Below are positions 1 through 11,417 of a stretch of 38,439 nucleotides of DNA, piece after piece; the first letter of the stretch is position 1; each line of letters begins with the position of its first letter. The stretch is taken from the NCBI GenBank assembly GCA_015143735.1, contig VKHC01000005.1, forward strand, positions 1-38,439. Reading direction: 5' to 3'. The DNA comes from Synura sp. LO234KE (taxonomy: Eukaryota > Sar > Synurophyceae > Synurales > Mallomonadaceae). The position numbers and the translations under genes are program-made. Under the pieces are notes generated by a model that made no database searches, was not told the DNA's origin, and saw nothing but the letters and a program-made list of their open reading frames with translations.

Positions 1-884
1 GTTTGAGGTTAAATGTAGAGGGCGGAATGTTGGAATCGGGGATGTTGATGGAAAGGCAGAGGAAGAATTTCCTGGGGAAAAAGAGTTAGCACGGGTGTTT
101 CTATCGGTTGTGATAATTGGTTGTCTGATAGAATTAGGTGGAAAAAGTGGATGTGAACGTGGTGGTGGTAGATTGGAGTGCGAAATTGGTGGGTCGGAAA
201 AAGTTGGAAAATGAGCCGTGCGAATGGGATGTTGATCAGATTGGACGTGAAAAGTGTCTGTAGGCACTGGAAATAATTCGGAATTACTGGGATCGGGTGC
301 TGTGCGATTTGCGAGAATTGTGTTGAGGTCAGCTGGGGAAATTGTCAAACTAAGATCAGGTGCGAGGAGGCCCTGATAAATCAGATAGTTGATAATTCCG
401 TCGCGAGGATCAATGTTTGCGGGGTTTGGTGTAGATGGTAAGGCTGGGAATGATGGTGGAGTGTCAGTGTGATGGCGAGAAATCAGATTCGGAGATTGCT
501 GGTGAATATTCGGAGCGGAAGGTCCGGGAGAGGGGGCAATACCGGAATTCGACCCTTCGGTGACGCCATGAAAGAGAAAACTGTTGTTGTTGTTACTTGA
601 TTGCATCTTGGTACGTTAAAAAGACACTGAAAGCTTTTGTAAACACGAAACTAATCTTAATTAAAAGACTGGCGAAAGATGAAATTCAACATGAAATATC
701 TTAAAAGGTCATAAAAATGAAAAGTACAGTGTGAATGATGGTCGAGTAAAGGTGACTGGAAAACCTAGTAAATATTTTTCTCTAACACCTTAGCCTTGAG
801 GAACACCTTTGGATTCCTTTCTCCTTGACGGTCGCTATCTTTGATAGGTTGGGAATTCCGGTTTTGCTGTTCGCCATTTTCCAT
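1..884 (-). CDS. Pro/Ser/Asn-rich protein, 5' part (runs off left edge)
   Basis: The minus strand reads without a stop from an ATG at 606 through position 1, at least 202 codons. The reading is rich in Pro, Ser, Asn and His, starts MQSSNNNNSF, and has one more ordered stretch (DGIINYLIYQGLLAPDL). A short upstream exon at 884-789 (32 codons, start MENGEQQNRN) can be joined in phase 0 across a 182-nt intron (788-607) with a gtgtta donor and a T-rich acceptor ending accaag. The exon-1 start is supported because its codons align, with one 3-base indel, to a second gene start at 38320, where the upstream DNA is also similar. Composition suggests a disordered regulatory protein or a gag-like leader of a mobile element. 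No domain was recognised and the C-terminus lies outside the window. Confidence 0.55.
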
Positions 885-1050
885 TTCGCAGCGTACGCTA
901 AAAGCCGGGAGCAGTGTCGCCTGCGCTTTTGAAGGCTTAGATAACGTATATCTAGAGGCCTTTTGGCAAATACTGAGGCAAAACTACCCAGAAGCCGAGT
1001 AGTAAAACACTTAGATATGCTTTGGTACAGTCACACAAAACACGTTTTTT
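851..1050 (-). repeat. Inverted-repeat block, left copy (promoter/5' region)
   Basis: Read on the minus strand, this block matches 38151-38354 read on the plus strand, with scattered substitutions and small indels. Shared landmarks in order are a run near AAAACGTGTTT, then GTGTGACTGTAC, then TTTTACTACTC-GCTTCTG, then CCTCTAG-TATACGT-ATCTAAG, then GCGCAGGCGACACT, then GGCTTTTAGCG, and the start of a coding frame. It lies directly upstream of the left-edge gene start, so it probably holds promoter and 5' leader. The two copies point outward from the window. Confidence 0.8.
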
Positions 1051-1613
1051 ACAAAACTATCTCACAGATGATAGTTAAAGTACAGAGAAAGCAAACCCTT
1101 ATAATAAGTCCTCGAAGAAGAGGAATAAAAAAACGCAAGAAAGTCGAGAATATCATGAATCCTTCCACCACGCACCACGCCGCCCCCATGTTGTGGTTCC
1201 TTCTATTGGGGCGCTCTTCGGTCGTGCAGCGATTGCGGGGCTGGTACTTCGGAGGTGTTGGTGTTGGGTTCGCGTGGTCTACTTCACGAATATGATTCCT
1301 CGGGGGCGGGGCGGTCTCATGTTCTTTCTTGCTGACCTTCTTTCTTTACGCACCACGTACTAAACTAAAATAATATTTTCGGTTTTCCCGTTGCATATAC
1401 TATGCTTCCGAGCTACAATACTATTGTTTCGCCAAGAATAATCGGCAAGGCGCGAAATCCAGAACTCGCTCAGATTCGAGTAAGATAGTAAGCGAAAAAC
1501 CATTCTTATATAAATTACAAAACTTCGTTCAAATACAATATTGATATCCTTGGCGCGGGATTGCGATGATATTAGAATAAAGATAAAGAAAGAGGTGAAT
1601 TCTTTCCTCAAAA
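1051..1613. other. Intergenic, with a GC-rich patch
   Basis: Between the Sec5 stop and the left inverted-repeat block. A GC-rich patch at about 1165-1315 stands out from its AT-rich surroundings. On the minus strand it holds an open stretch (1277-1153, ending in TGA) that could be a terminal exon behind a gaagtag acceptor, but nothing upstream supports it. The remainder shows no convincing gene. Confidence 0.4.
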
Positions 1614-4600
1614 TTACCGCGTAGCTTGGTCAAAACTTAGAGCCATAATCATCACCTTCATCTTCTCACGCATTTCCTGCTGAAGTGGGGAAACAGAAAG
1701 ACCTAATGATCGGAATTCTCTTTGGTCGCTGAGGCTGTTCAGTACGGTTGAAGATGTACTGCCAACTGGCGTTATACCTATTCTATTCACCGTCGTATCT
1801 ACTCCTCCATGATAACCCTTTTCTCTCTTTTCAGAAAGATCCCCTTTCCGTCCAGAGCTCGCATCGCCATTATTGAAATCACCAAAAAGATTTTCCCATA
1901 GAACAAACTGCGTTGGTAAGAAGAAAAGTGAATCTAGAGCGGTGATGATCAAGCGAATACGACGGGCCTGTACGATATAATGCATAGCCATAGTGAAGTT
2001 ACCTTTACGAATATAGTCTCCTCCTCCATTAATCGCAAGAACGATGTGCTGATTTGTTTACCTGTCAGAGTAATGGGGTCAGATTCATTTTCTTTTTGCG
2101 ACATGAAAACAAGATTACTATGCATTTGTATTTCTCTAGAATATATTAGAATTTGCCGTAATATGGCCTCACCAGTGAGCGAATTCACGATGTCCTGGAC
2201 CAGCGCTGTGTGGCTTGAAACAAGTCTCTTACACAGTTCTCGGAACAACAGGAACTGATCAGAGCACGTCGTGTAGACAACGATAGGAATCGAATGCAAC
2301 GTGTGAGGGGATTGAAATTTCGCGGTGGGGGGCACAGAAGTCGTATTTACGAATGGCGTAACCAGATATTCGTCCTCACCGCATACGACGTGTCCTCCGT
2401 CCCAGGCTCAGAGGGCGATATCTTCAGGTCGATCTTTCCTAACTGAGTGTAGATTTCGCTCTAAATAAGTGGGGTTGCAATCAGCCACATTCGGTTAGCA
2501 GGGAATACTAATCAAAGAAAATATATACGCATACATCATCAGCCTTAACAAGAGAATCGATATTGAACATTACCTTGGTGGCTATGACTCCCATCAAGAA
2601 GCGTGTCATATGAACCGAACTGGAGACATCGACTACAGCGCTCTGTGCATGCTGAGTTTACACGGTAAGCCTGTAGAAGTCTTCTAAAGTAAGTGTGCAG
2701 AATGGTAACTTACCGCATGAATAGTAGATTGGTAGCCGCTACTCAGAGTAGACATCGCAATTGTGATTTTGGATAAGATGTATTTCTCGGCGATTTCGCT
2801 CTCTACTGTAAGCACAGATGAAACCATCCGCACTGCAAATACAAAAGGGTTGTTGCACAATAATTGCACATATCACGGTTCATGGCGATCCAAGTAATCT
2901 TATTACTGCGCACCGGGGACAGCTCCATCTATCAAATGCGGGTTGAGTGCCGATGCGACTGACACGTCGTTGCCTCCAAACTTCTCTCCGGCATCATTAA
3001 GCTTCTCGCTCAGTCTAAAACATAAATAATCATACGAGCGGCAGCAATAAAACGGAATATGAATACGGGTAATATATATCATCGCTTATGATGACAGTGA
3101 AAGACAACTTTCTCTCACAAATGACTGCGTACCTGGAGCTTAAGCGGTCGTATATACGTAGCTTAAAACGAACCCACGGTTTGACTGGACGAAAAGAAGT
3201 CAAGGGGGCGCGCGAATGAATTAATGAAGAGGGAAGATGGGAATTAACGACAACGGTTACTCTTTTTTACCTGCCTCCGGAAGCGCTTTTGCCACTTGTT
3301 TAACCTTATCCCCTGTGTTATCTCGCGGTAAAGGCGACTTCCCGTTACTGGTCCCACCAAAACCGACTAAGGAGCGACCAAGATTTGCTATTTTCATCCC
3401 GCCCTCTCTAGGTAGTCCTTTCACTGCGGAGGCCGTGGAGAGTAGCATAGAGGATGGAGATTTGAAGGATTTTAGAGCAGGAATTTTAAAGCCTCCACCT
3501 CGCCCTGCAGCGCTAGCATCCCTGATATGATTCGCCGCAATTGGAGTGAAGAAAACTTCCCCGTCATAAGGAAAAGTGTCTCGGACGATTCGCCACACCT
3601 GAAATGAAATATATCATGAATATATCAAAATGTTTTTCTCTATCACAAAACGTTACTCCCCACAACGGTGTACCTTAGCGGCCACTGAGCCTCGGAGGGA
3701 CGAACATGCTCGGACGAGGTCCAGCAATGACGTGGTCCAGGGTGTGCAGAAGTCAGTACCTCCTGCTTGCAAGAAGGCCGACGGCGTATTCACATTCTGA
3801 TGAGAACCCTTCCACACTCGGCCATGACTGTGCCTTGACAAAACTATCTGAAAAGGTACATATGCGGAATTAGGTATACAATGAAGTGGTCGATTAGGTT
3901 ACTGACAGAAGGCAATACACACTTTAGAAACTGAATTGACGGCTAATCCGCGGCCAAATCATTCTTTTTAAAAGCATTAAAGGCTACGTTACGCCGTTAC
4001 AATATACTCGTAATCATCTTATCCCAAACAATTATCAGCACAAGTACTTAATTATTTTCTCAACAACACAATATTGAGACGAATGCAAAGAGTACTATAT
4101 CATAGAGCGAAGCTAGTCATAAATTGAATCGGCACCGAGCCAAACGTGTTCAAGGGCATAACTTACATCTAATTGCTTCTCGAGTTGGGACACATTCGCA
4201 GACAACTCGGTGCCCAGAACATTTCGGCAGAACGATAATGAGAAATCGTGAACAGGAGAATCAGAATCCTACGGAGACGACACAGGCGCACGAAATGATA
4301 ACGATGAACAGCATACAAGCCCCGGGCAGAAAACATACTGTAGCACAATCGTGTCATACGGACTGCACCTCGCTGTCATGGTCTTGGTTTGGGGAGGAGC
4401 TCGAGTCTGAGCAGAAAATTCACAATGAGATCAGGAAGAGTAAAGAAAGTCGCAATAAATACAGTCTACAAATGGAAAATATGTGACACGTTGGTTTATT
4501 AGAAAACAATTATAATAATATGTAAGAGTTGGTCGCTCCGCCGCACCTGACACGATAGACTGAAGAGACGATGAGAACTCGCTGAACACACTTTGCATAC

Positions 4601-7600
4601 CCAGCCAGACTAACATGGACACCCATCGAGGTCTAGAGGTCCAGGACATGTGACGGGATCAAAGCAACAGAAGCAGAAATAAGATTAATTTGATGAAAAT
4701 AAATATCATTTTCCCCAGCAGTGTTGTTATGAAAACGCATGAGACCTTACCGCTTGCATCGAGAGGAAAGAGTCTTCAGGGTCTTGAGACAATGCTGTTC
4801 TAGTGTCTAAAGAAAGCACGGAGTATCTTTAGTTGAACCATAACTGCTTTGTGTTTATCGACGCACTGAAATGAAGTCGATTAAAAAATAGACGTACTGA
4901 AATCAATTTCTCGTAACTACTGGAGGACGAGGACGAGGACGAGCCCACGACCCGTATCGGTTCCATTCCCGTTATCGCAGAGATGCGCATTTTCTCAATT
5001 TGTTCGGGTTTCATCATTTCCTTCGCCTTTTTTGTGAGAGAAGAAATCGCTTCTCGAGCAGCTGACGTCTCTCCCTGTTCACAAAAGAGTCCCCGGATTA
5101 AAAGATTGTTGTAATTAACAATTAAAAATCGCGAAAAGTACAATTGCAAAACTGTTCCAATCTTACGTCTTTGGCAAGCTTGCCCAGTTTATCCAGACAC
5201 TCCGCGAAAACCTGGCCCACTCCGCCCTGCAGTAATTTAGCAATAAAATAGACGTAACGGTGGACTTGCAGGAGACCCCTCACTAGTAGTGGTGTATCGG
5301 GTGGAGCGCTCGAGAAGCCAGTGGGTGGCGTGAGCTGACAACACACAAACAGAACTCGTATTAGAAATTTGAAATGAATGGATAATATGCCCTATAGAAG
5401 CATGGACTACCGCTGGAGCGGGTCGATCCCCGACGTGAACGGAGGAGTCCGCTACGCTGCCATTCCGCGCCCCAACAGGAGGATCTGATGGGTTTCCAAA
5501 GGAGCTTCCGTACAGCAGATTTTCCAAATGGTCATAGAGATCTGACACGAGTACCACCGCCGCACTAAAGAAAGGTTCGCTGCCGAAACGACGACCATTA
5601 GGATAATCAAAGAGGACAAGTTAAGTGTGGCGGCAGAAGGGGAAAATTGCATCGTAATCTCACAGCAGTGGGTCCTTGAATGCTTCAGCGGCCTGCGGTC
5701 CTTTCATCATATCGCTGCCTGCAAATCCGTTGACAGCGCTGTGCAATCGTCAGGTACGATCTATAGAGTAAATATTCTACCACCATGGGTGGTTGGTTCG
5801 TATTGACGGTTGTTTCCCTCCCAGACTTCGAATGTTTCCGCCAGTCGGATCAGTCCCAACTACCGCTGCAAATGCAGAGTACTTACCCGCTTAAGTAGTC
5901 CATGAAGCCAGAGAGAGTTTCCGCGAGAAGCACCGACGGCTGGAAGCCGGAACGGTCTCTACCGTAGACGATTCCCCTCCTGGGGAAGACACCATCAACC
6001 ACCGCTATCGTTAAGATATGTGACCGTTGTCGAGTACATAAGGTGTATGTGGGAAATGCTGACCGGGTGCCACCAGACTCGTCGGCCTTTATCAAATCCA
6101 TCAAACTGATGCAACAGACGAGTAATAGATAGATGACACAGGACATAATCATAGATAATGTAGCGCGAAGGAGATGCAAAGTCAGCCTTACCGAAGCAGG
6201 CCTGGCAGCGCTCGCCTAAGCTGTAGGGGTTCAATGGACGAAAGAGTGCAAGTCAATTAGTTTGAGAGATGTGTCACGCTATCGAGAAGAATCTCACCAA
6301 CTCTATCACCGTCCGAACATAGGTCAGTCGGTAACTGTAATCGGATGGTTGTAAAATATGAACGGATGAGAGAGATTAGATTGTCGTGGAAGAAGAACAA
6401 TATCATATGCAGAACCTGCAACACTTGGCTTTCAGCGGATCCAACTCCTCAGCTGTCGAAAACAGTGTTGAGTCAAATATGTGACCAAAAGGAGTACTGT
6501 AAGCCAATCTCACCAAGCGGTGTTTTGACACCCGTAGCTGCAGACGTCTCGCCTACAGTCGACGAAGTAATGTGTGAGGCATAGGGTGGCTCTGCGCTCT
6601 GCTGAACGATCAAGGACGCACCCAAGTCTTTCATCAACTGACGCCGCCTCCCTCTCGTCTTCTTCAATTTCTTAGACGAACGCCTCCGTCTTTCCAAAGC
6701 GGACTCCTCCTCCTCATCATTCGCCTCTCTGCCCAACGCGGCGTCTATGTCCATAGATAAACTGCAAGGCAAGCACGTAGGTAAGTCATGCACCACTCGT
6801 ACAAGGAGGCAGGTGAAAGTGGGGGGCGTTACTCACTGTATCAAAGCGCGGTGTTGAAGTATATAATCTGCTTTCCTCAGACTCGTATCTGTCGGAGGTG
6901 AGTTATCCGACGAGAAGGAGGACCGGCGTACTGGTATAGCAGCGACACCAGCATTGTCCCTTTTGTCACAGCGAAGAAATTGGGTCAGGGTACAAATAAA
7001 AAAGCTACTTAAAACAAGGCCTTCTCACTTGTGATTCGATGATGACCTCAAGAACAAACTTTTCGACTGATTTTGACCTCTTAAATATATCTGAGTACAG
7101 TAGTCAGACCAAGAGAGACAGGTAAGCTATTCGATACATGACCGGTGTCACCACCCCTGGAGCTTGCCTGAGTGACCTCTTCGCGGAAGACCTCAAACGC
7201 GCGCTTGATACGGTTGGTCAAGCTCAGCAACTGCGCTGAAAAAGCCTGTCGAAGTATCTCTCTGGGAGGCGGACGTAAGTATAGGAGGCAAGACTCAACG
7301 TATGAGTTTTTTTCAAGAGAACATACACCATTGCTTACCGATAGGCTTCTGGATCCTCCAACTCACAGAGGATCTTCGCAGCACGGAGAACTGAGGCTTG
7401 TCCCGCTTCTGCTCAAGTACATCGGTAGGTTTCGCGCGTAGACAATTAGAGAAGGAAGAAGCGGGGCACGAAATGCCGCGAGGATGAGGTTACACGCAGG
7501 TACCCGTTCTTGACCCCACCCACCGGATCTATACAGAGTGGAGAGACAATGCCCTCTAAGCTCCTCCAATATCGCGCCAGCGCTGTTCCGAGATAATGCG

Positions 7601-9956
7601 TCACACCAGAGGAATGGAAAGTATGCAAATATAAAAACAAGCACAGCAGCATTAATGTAACTGCCATCGATATTGAGAGAGCAGTGCACTCAGCATGTTG
7701 TCAGCCGAAATCGTACCTTTGTTTAATGCGAATTATGATTGGCTTCGTTTCCGGCAATTCCTTAACGCGCTGTTAAGCAATGCAATCCCATTGATCGGAA
7801 AGCACTTTAGTAGGAGACGACGTGTTGAAGTTCCCATACACGCCAATCACGAGCCCGAAAATAGGCTGAGAAATACGATCGTGCCTTACACCGATCTAAA
7901 CTGATTCGGTCTATTTAGCTCCAAGGACCCTACTTAGCGGGTCAGTCGAACAGATATACACACAAGCCGTGCGATCCGCCATGACCCACTCACCTCGTAC
8001 ACCACTAGTGCCTCCTCGTGCTTCCTTCGATCCACCAGAGCGCGCATCTGGGAGGGGTACGCAAGTTGGGCCCTCACTTCATTCAAAAGCTAATCCAGAC
8101 GAGAAGAACAATGAGAACCATTATGACGCTAACGACGTGTATCGGTAAACGAGGGGTAAGACAGACTCACATTCTGTTCCATTTTAATTCGTTCTGATTT
8201 CGCGATGCATTTGAGAATTGGAGCCAAAGACGATTGTACTAAATCCTTGCCCTAAATACAACATCATTATTGATGCGAGTAGGAAAAGTTCTCGACGGCC
8301 TTCACCTTGTTTAAATGGTCGAAGGCGCGATTGAGAGCGTGATCAGCCACCTCGGCATTAGCCGCAGCGGATCTAGTAACGGCATTTAGTCGTCGCGGTC
8401 GGATTCCGATCGGGGCCACAGCTGCTAAGCAATCCAATAGAGGATGATGGGGAAATTGAGGACGTATCATTCATCTATCGCATTTATGCTGTCAAATACT
8501 CTTCCAATAATCCAATGGAATGGTAATATGAGAGTATTCTTAATCTTCAAGTAGTGACATCTAGTATGCGAATATTTATGTGTTGCAAGACTATCAAATA
8601 CTTTTCCGGCGTTACCTGTGGCAGGGGTCAGGGTCCCCAAGACGTGCGCACTGTGGTAGCCCTTCACCCACTCCAGCCCCTCTGCACACTTAACATACAG
8701 CCCAAAGTGTCGCCGAACCAGGTCTGCCCGGAGATCGCTCTGTCGCCCTAGAAGCGCATCAAGATTCTACAGACAAGCGAATCAAGCGAAGAAAATCGTC
8801 ATGGCCCAGCGACGATAGATTCGAGGGCTCCGATGACACCTAAGCTAGAGAGCCACCGACAACCGACAGCTTTCCCTTGCGGGCAACCAATCCTTACTTT
8901 CAAGCCATCATTTATTTCCGCTAAATTGCGGTGCTGGTGCACCACGGAGAGGAAGAGCGCTGCAATAGTCCGTACCGAAGAACATATCCGTGGACAAGTA
9001 AGGAGGAAGAAAAGCGAAAAAAAAGCGTTAAATATAGCATACCAAAACGGAGAAGAAACGCTCTCATGACTATACATGTCTTCTACTGCACAAAGTCACA
9101 AGGCATTTACCTGGACTGAACGACTTCTCATTGTATAGTATGGATGCGTTGTCCAGTAGCGCTTGCACCGTCGCCTTCTTCGAAACCTCTTCGGGAGATC
9201 CCTCCTCGCCGCCCCCCGCTCCACTCGAGTTCCTGGCCTTGTTACCGTCTCCGACCCCGAATACAAGGTCCCGTACAGACCCCGCCCGCGCCCTGCTGCC
9301 TGCTCGATTCCGCTCCTCCCTTGCGGCCGCATGTGCGAGACGACGGGAGGACGCGGCGGAGTCCCCGCCCACGTGCGCCTTCCGCTGCAGTCCCAGTTTG
9401 TTTAAGATGGTTATTTTCGATCGCCCTGGTACAGCCGCACCCTCCACAATTTCGTCAGTGAGATTCCCTGCAGTAGAGCGCGTGTGTTCGGGGGGGCGGG
9501 CGGAAATGAGAAATACAGGAATTCCACGTCAGAATCGGCTAAGTCCCAGCGGACCGATTCACAACCTGATTCATAATACGAAGAATGGCTCAATGAAAGC
9601 TAAATTCGTTTCTATAGAAGTTGATCACAATGTACACTTCTCTTCAAGGACGACACATATAGCGTATATGACCCGTTGGCGGTAGAAAGGGGACCGGCGA
9701 TGAGACCACGTGCTTTACCTGTGTCCGTGACAGCCTTCAGTTTCCTTAAATCGATGGCTTCGATTCCCAGCGGATCTAAGATGGCGTCGTTCACGGGCCC
9801 CGCCACCAACTCCTCCACACCGTAGCCCTCCTCGTCCTCCAACAGAGGCACCTCCACGAGACGAACTTCAGACCACCTCTCCGGCCGTTTCACCTCTGCT
9901 AACCGCCGCGTAACCTTTTCCTTCTGCTTCTGTTGCTGTGAACTGACCTGTTCTAT
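1614..9956 (-). CDS. SEC5: Exocyst complex component Sec5 (EXOC2-like), ~30 small exons, 5' end unresolved
   Basis: Sec5 is a subunit of the exocyst, which tethers secretory vesicles to the plasma membrane. Exons resolved by frame and phase, 5' to 3': 9956-9719, 9467-9111, 8959-8898, 8766-8616, 8424-8306, 8251-8171, 8089-7994, 7769-7717, 7582-7524, 7408-7339, 7261-7168, 7090-7029, 6959-6837, 6761-6514. About 15 more follow to the TAA at 1614. The first exon has the Sec5-type DPLGIEAIDLRKL motif. The next exons follow the family helix order: LYNEKSFSP then ALFLSVVHQH, SDLRADLVRRHFGLYVK, NEVRAQLAYPSQMRALV and AAKILCELEDPEAY. Later exons include YRLTYVRTVIEL-LRRALPGLLR and, near the end, FLLFRELCKRLVSSHTALVQ. 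Total length is perhaps 1,400-1,500 residues against 900-1,100 usual, because of Ser-rich and basic inserts (about 7090-6514 and 3598-3240). Introns are mostly 50-150 nt. The start codon is not found; an upstream exon before 10040 is needed. The N-terminal half is assigned with good confidence. The part below 4700 fits the same reading phase but could be a separate gene. Confidence 0.72.
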
Positions 9957-10615
9957 CTGTGGGCACGCGTGTGAGGAAGAAGAGGAGTTATTATAAGATG
10001 ATGGAGATGGAATAGTAAAAGGAGCATCACCGTTACAAGTCAATAATTAATATACGACAGAGATAACGTCGCCGAATACATTTCAAATATTTGACAGTTT
10101 GCCATTTGCTTACATCGATAAGTAAAGTGAAATATATATATATATATATATAGAAGAAACTTTGAACTAACACGTGAATAACACAGCAATTCCTTTGTGA
10201 AATATAATGCAAAGAATATCAAGAATGGTGTCCTGAGTCGTCCGGTGTGTACTCTATTTCTAATATTTGGGATTTGGAAGCGACGAAACCCCAAATGTGG
10301 CTATAAACGGATAAGGGCATAAGGCATGCGCACACGAGCGTTTGTTTAAAAATACTATATATGAATTGTTCCGTATTGATAGCCTAGAGGGGTGGGAGTA
10401 CTGAGAAGGAACATCGTGCACCAAAAGCTACATATACTCCCCCTGGCTCTGAGCGTCGAGAGCTGGGGTTCAAGTGTTGACTCAGTGATTCCGTCAAATA
10501 AGTTAAGACTCGCGAATGTGCCAATCTATGATACTTTATTCAACAGGGACGAAATTGAATGAAATTTAACTGCTTCCAATATATGTACTCGCCGACATAA
10601 ATTATCAATATTGTG
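9957..10615. other. Upstream region of Sec5 (unresolved first exon, (TA)n tract)
   Basis: The strong acceptor at 9957-9959 (minus strand, cgtgcccacag after a pyrimidine-rich run) implies at least one upstream Sec5 exon here. A gtaacg donor around 10035 would give an intron of about 80 nt, but no ATG-led frame could be joined with confidence. A (TA)n microsatellite occupies 10132-10152. No other feature was seen. Confidence 0.45.
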
Positions 10616-11297
10616 TTAACTTGCCTCTTCTGCCGCGGTTCTCTCTAACCATTGCATGAACGATTGTTCACAAAATGTGTTGTGATCGAACAATACCCCT
10701 AAATCGATGGGATCTGCCTCTCCATCTTCCGTCTTATGATCTCGAATCAGAACAAGAACTATTTCATACACATCATCACCCTGTTGAGTTGATTTTCCTG
10801 CGAGCGATACACTTTTAATACTACCATGCTTAGATTGAATATGAGTAGCAAAGTTTATAAGCTTCAGTTCATCAATAGGAAGAGATACGAATCGTTCAAA
10901 GAATATGTTCTCTGCATTATTTTCAGGTACTAGGAATATAAGGAATCGGAGAAGCGAAACAGCCGCCGCGCATATTCGTTTAAGCTCTCCTTTCTTTTTG
11001 GACGACGAGACACCACACCAATATAGAAGACCACGTTTTCCAGTTGCCTTGCCCTCTTTACCAGTAAATAATAAATCAACATCATCGTCGTAAACCTAAG
11101 AAGTGATCACTCAAGTTAATTTGGAATTTGTGAAAAAATGGAACCTCAGGTTTGTATAAAGAAATATATTCCCTGAAGCTTTTTATCCCCTTATCTCTTG
11201 TGATATGCGATGAGTTATTAATGTCTAATAGTAACTTTCTTATTTGCTCCCCCGCAACGATCGGAGTCTTCCTTATTTGACCAAGGTTTGCGTTCAT
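10616..11297 (-). CDS. Uncharacterised 210-residue protein, two exons
   Basis: Exon 1 is 11297-11145 (51 codons, start MNANLGQIRK) and exon 2 is 11095-10616 (159 codons plus TAA). They join in phase 0 across a 49-nt intron (11144-11096) with a gttcca donor and an acttcttag acceptor. Exon 2 has no internal ATG start, so simple ORF calling misses it, yet it stays open for 480 bases. The N-terminus looks helical, with TRDKGIKSFREYISLYKPE recalling helical (ARM/HEAT-like) repeats. The middle is basic (GLLYWCGVSSSKKKGELKR) and the C-terminus is acidic and hydrophobic, ending FMQWLERTAAEEAS. I do not recognise the family. Its start lies 120 bp from the divergently transcribed ankyrin-kinase-TIR gene, so the two may share a promoter and be functionally linked. 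Confidence 0.7.
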
Positions 11298-11417
11298 TTC
11301 AGATTTCAGATGAGTGAGTAAACACGACTGTCTGACGTTGTTTAGACCCAAACACAAACTGTTACTAAAAAAAAATACGAATGAAGAAGTCAGATTAGTT
11401 TTTGGAGAATATCAATA
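11298..11417. promoter_or_regulatory. 120-bp divergent intergenic region (putative bidirectional promoter)
   Basis: This is the only DNA between the ATG of the 210-residue protein (11297, minus) and the ATG of the ankyrin-kinase-TIR gene (11418, plus). It is AT-rich, with an A-run near 11368-11376. No defined TATA element or operator could be named. Shared control is inferred from spacing alone. Confidence 0.5.

Noticed and set aside
963-1295. 110-codon plus-strand open frame
   Set aside because: It overlaps the inverted-repeat promoter block antisense to the left-edge gene, has a low-complexity basic N-terminus and shows no motif.
9131-9685. 184-codon plus-strand open frame, the longest in that area
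   Set aside because: It lies antisense to a Sec5 exon (9467-9111) that fits in phase with its neighbours; the open frame is a shadow of its GC-rich coding sequence.
10440-10490. tRNA-like gggttcaag with nearby pairing
   Set aside because: No acceptor stem or anticodon arm could be folded around it.
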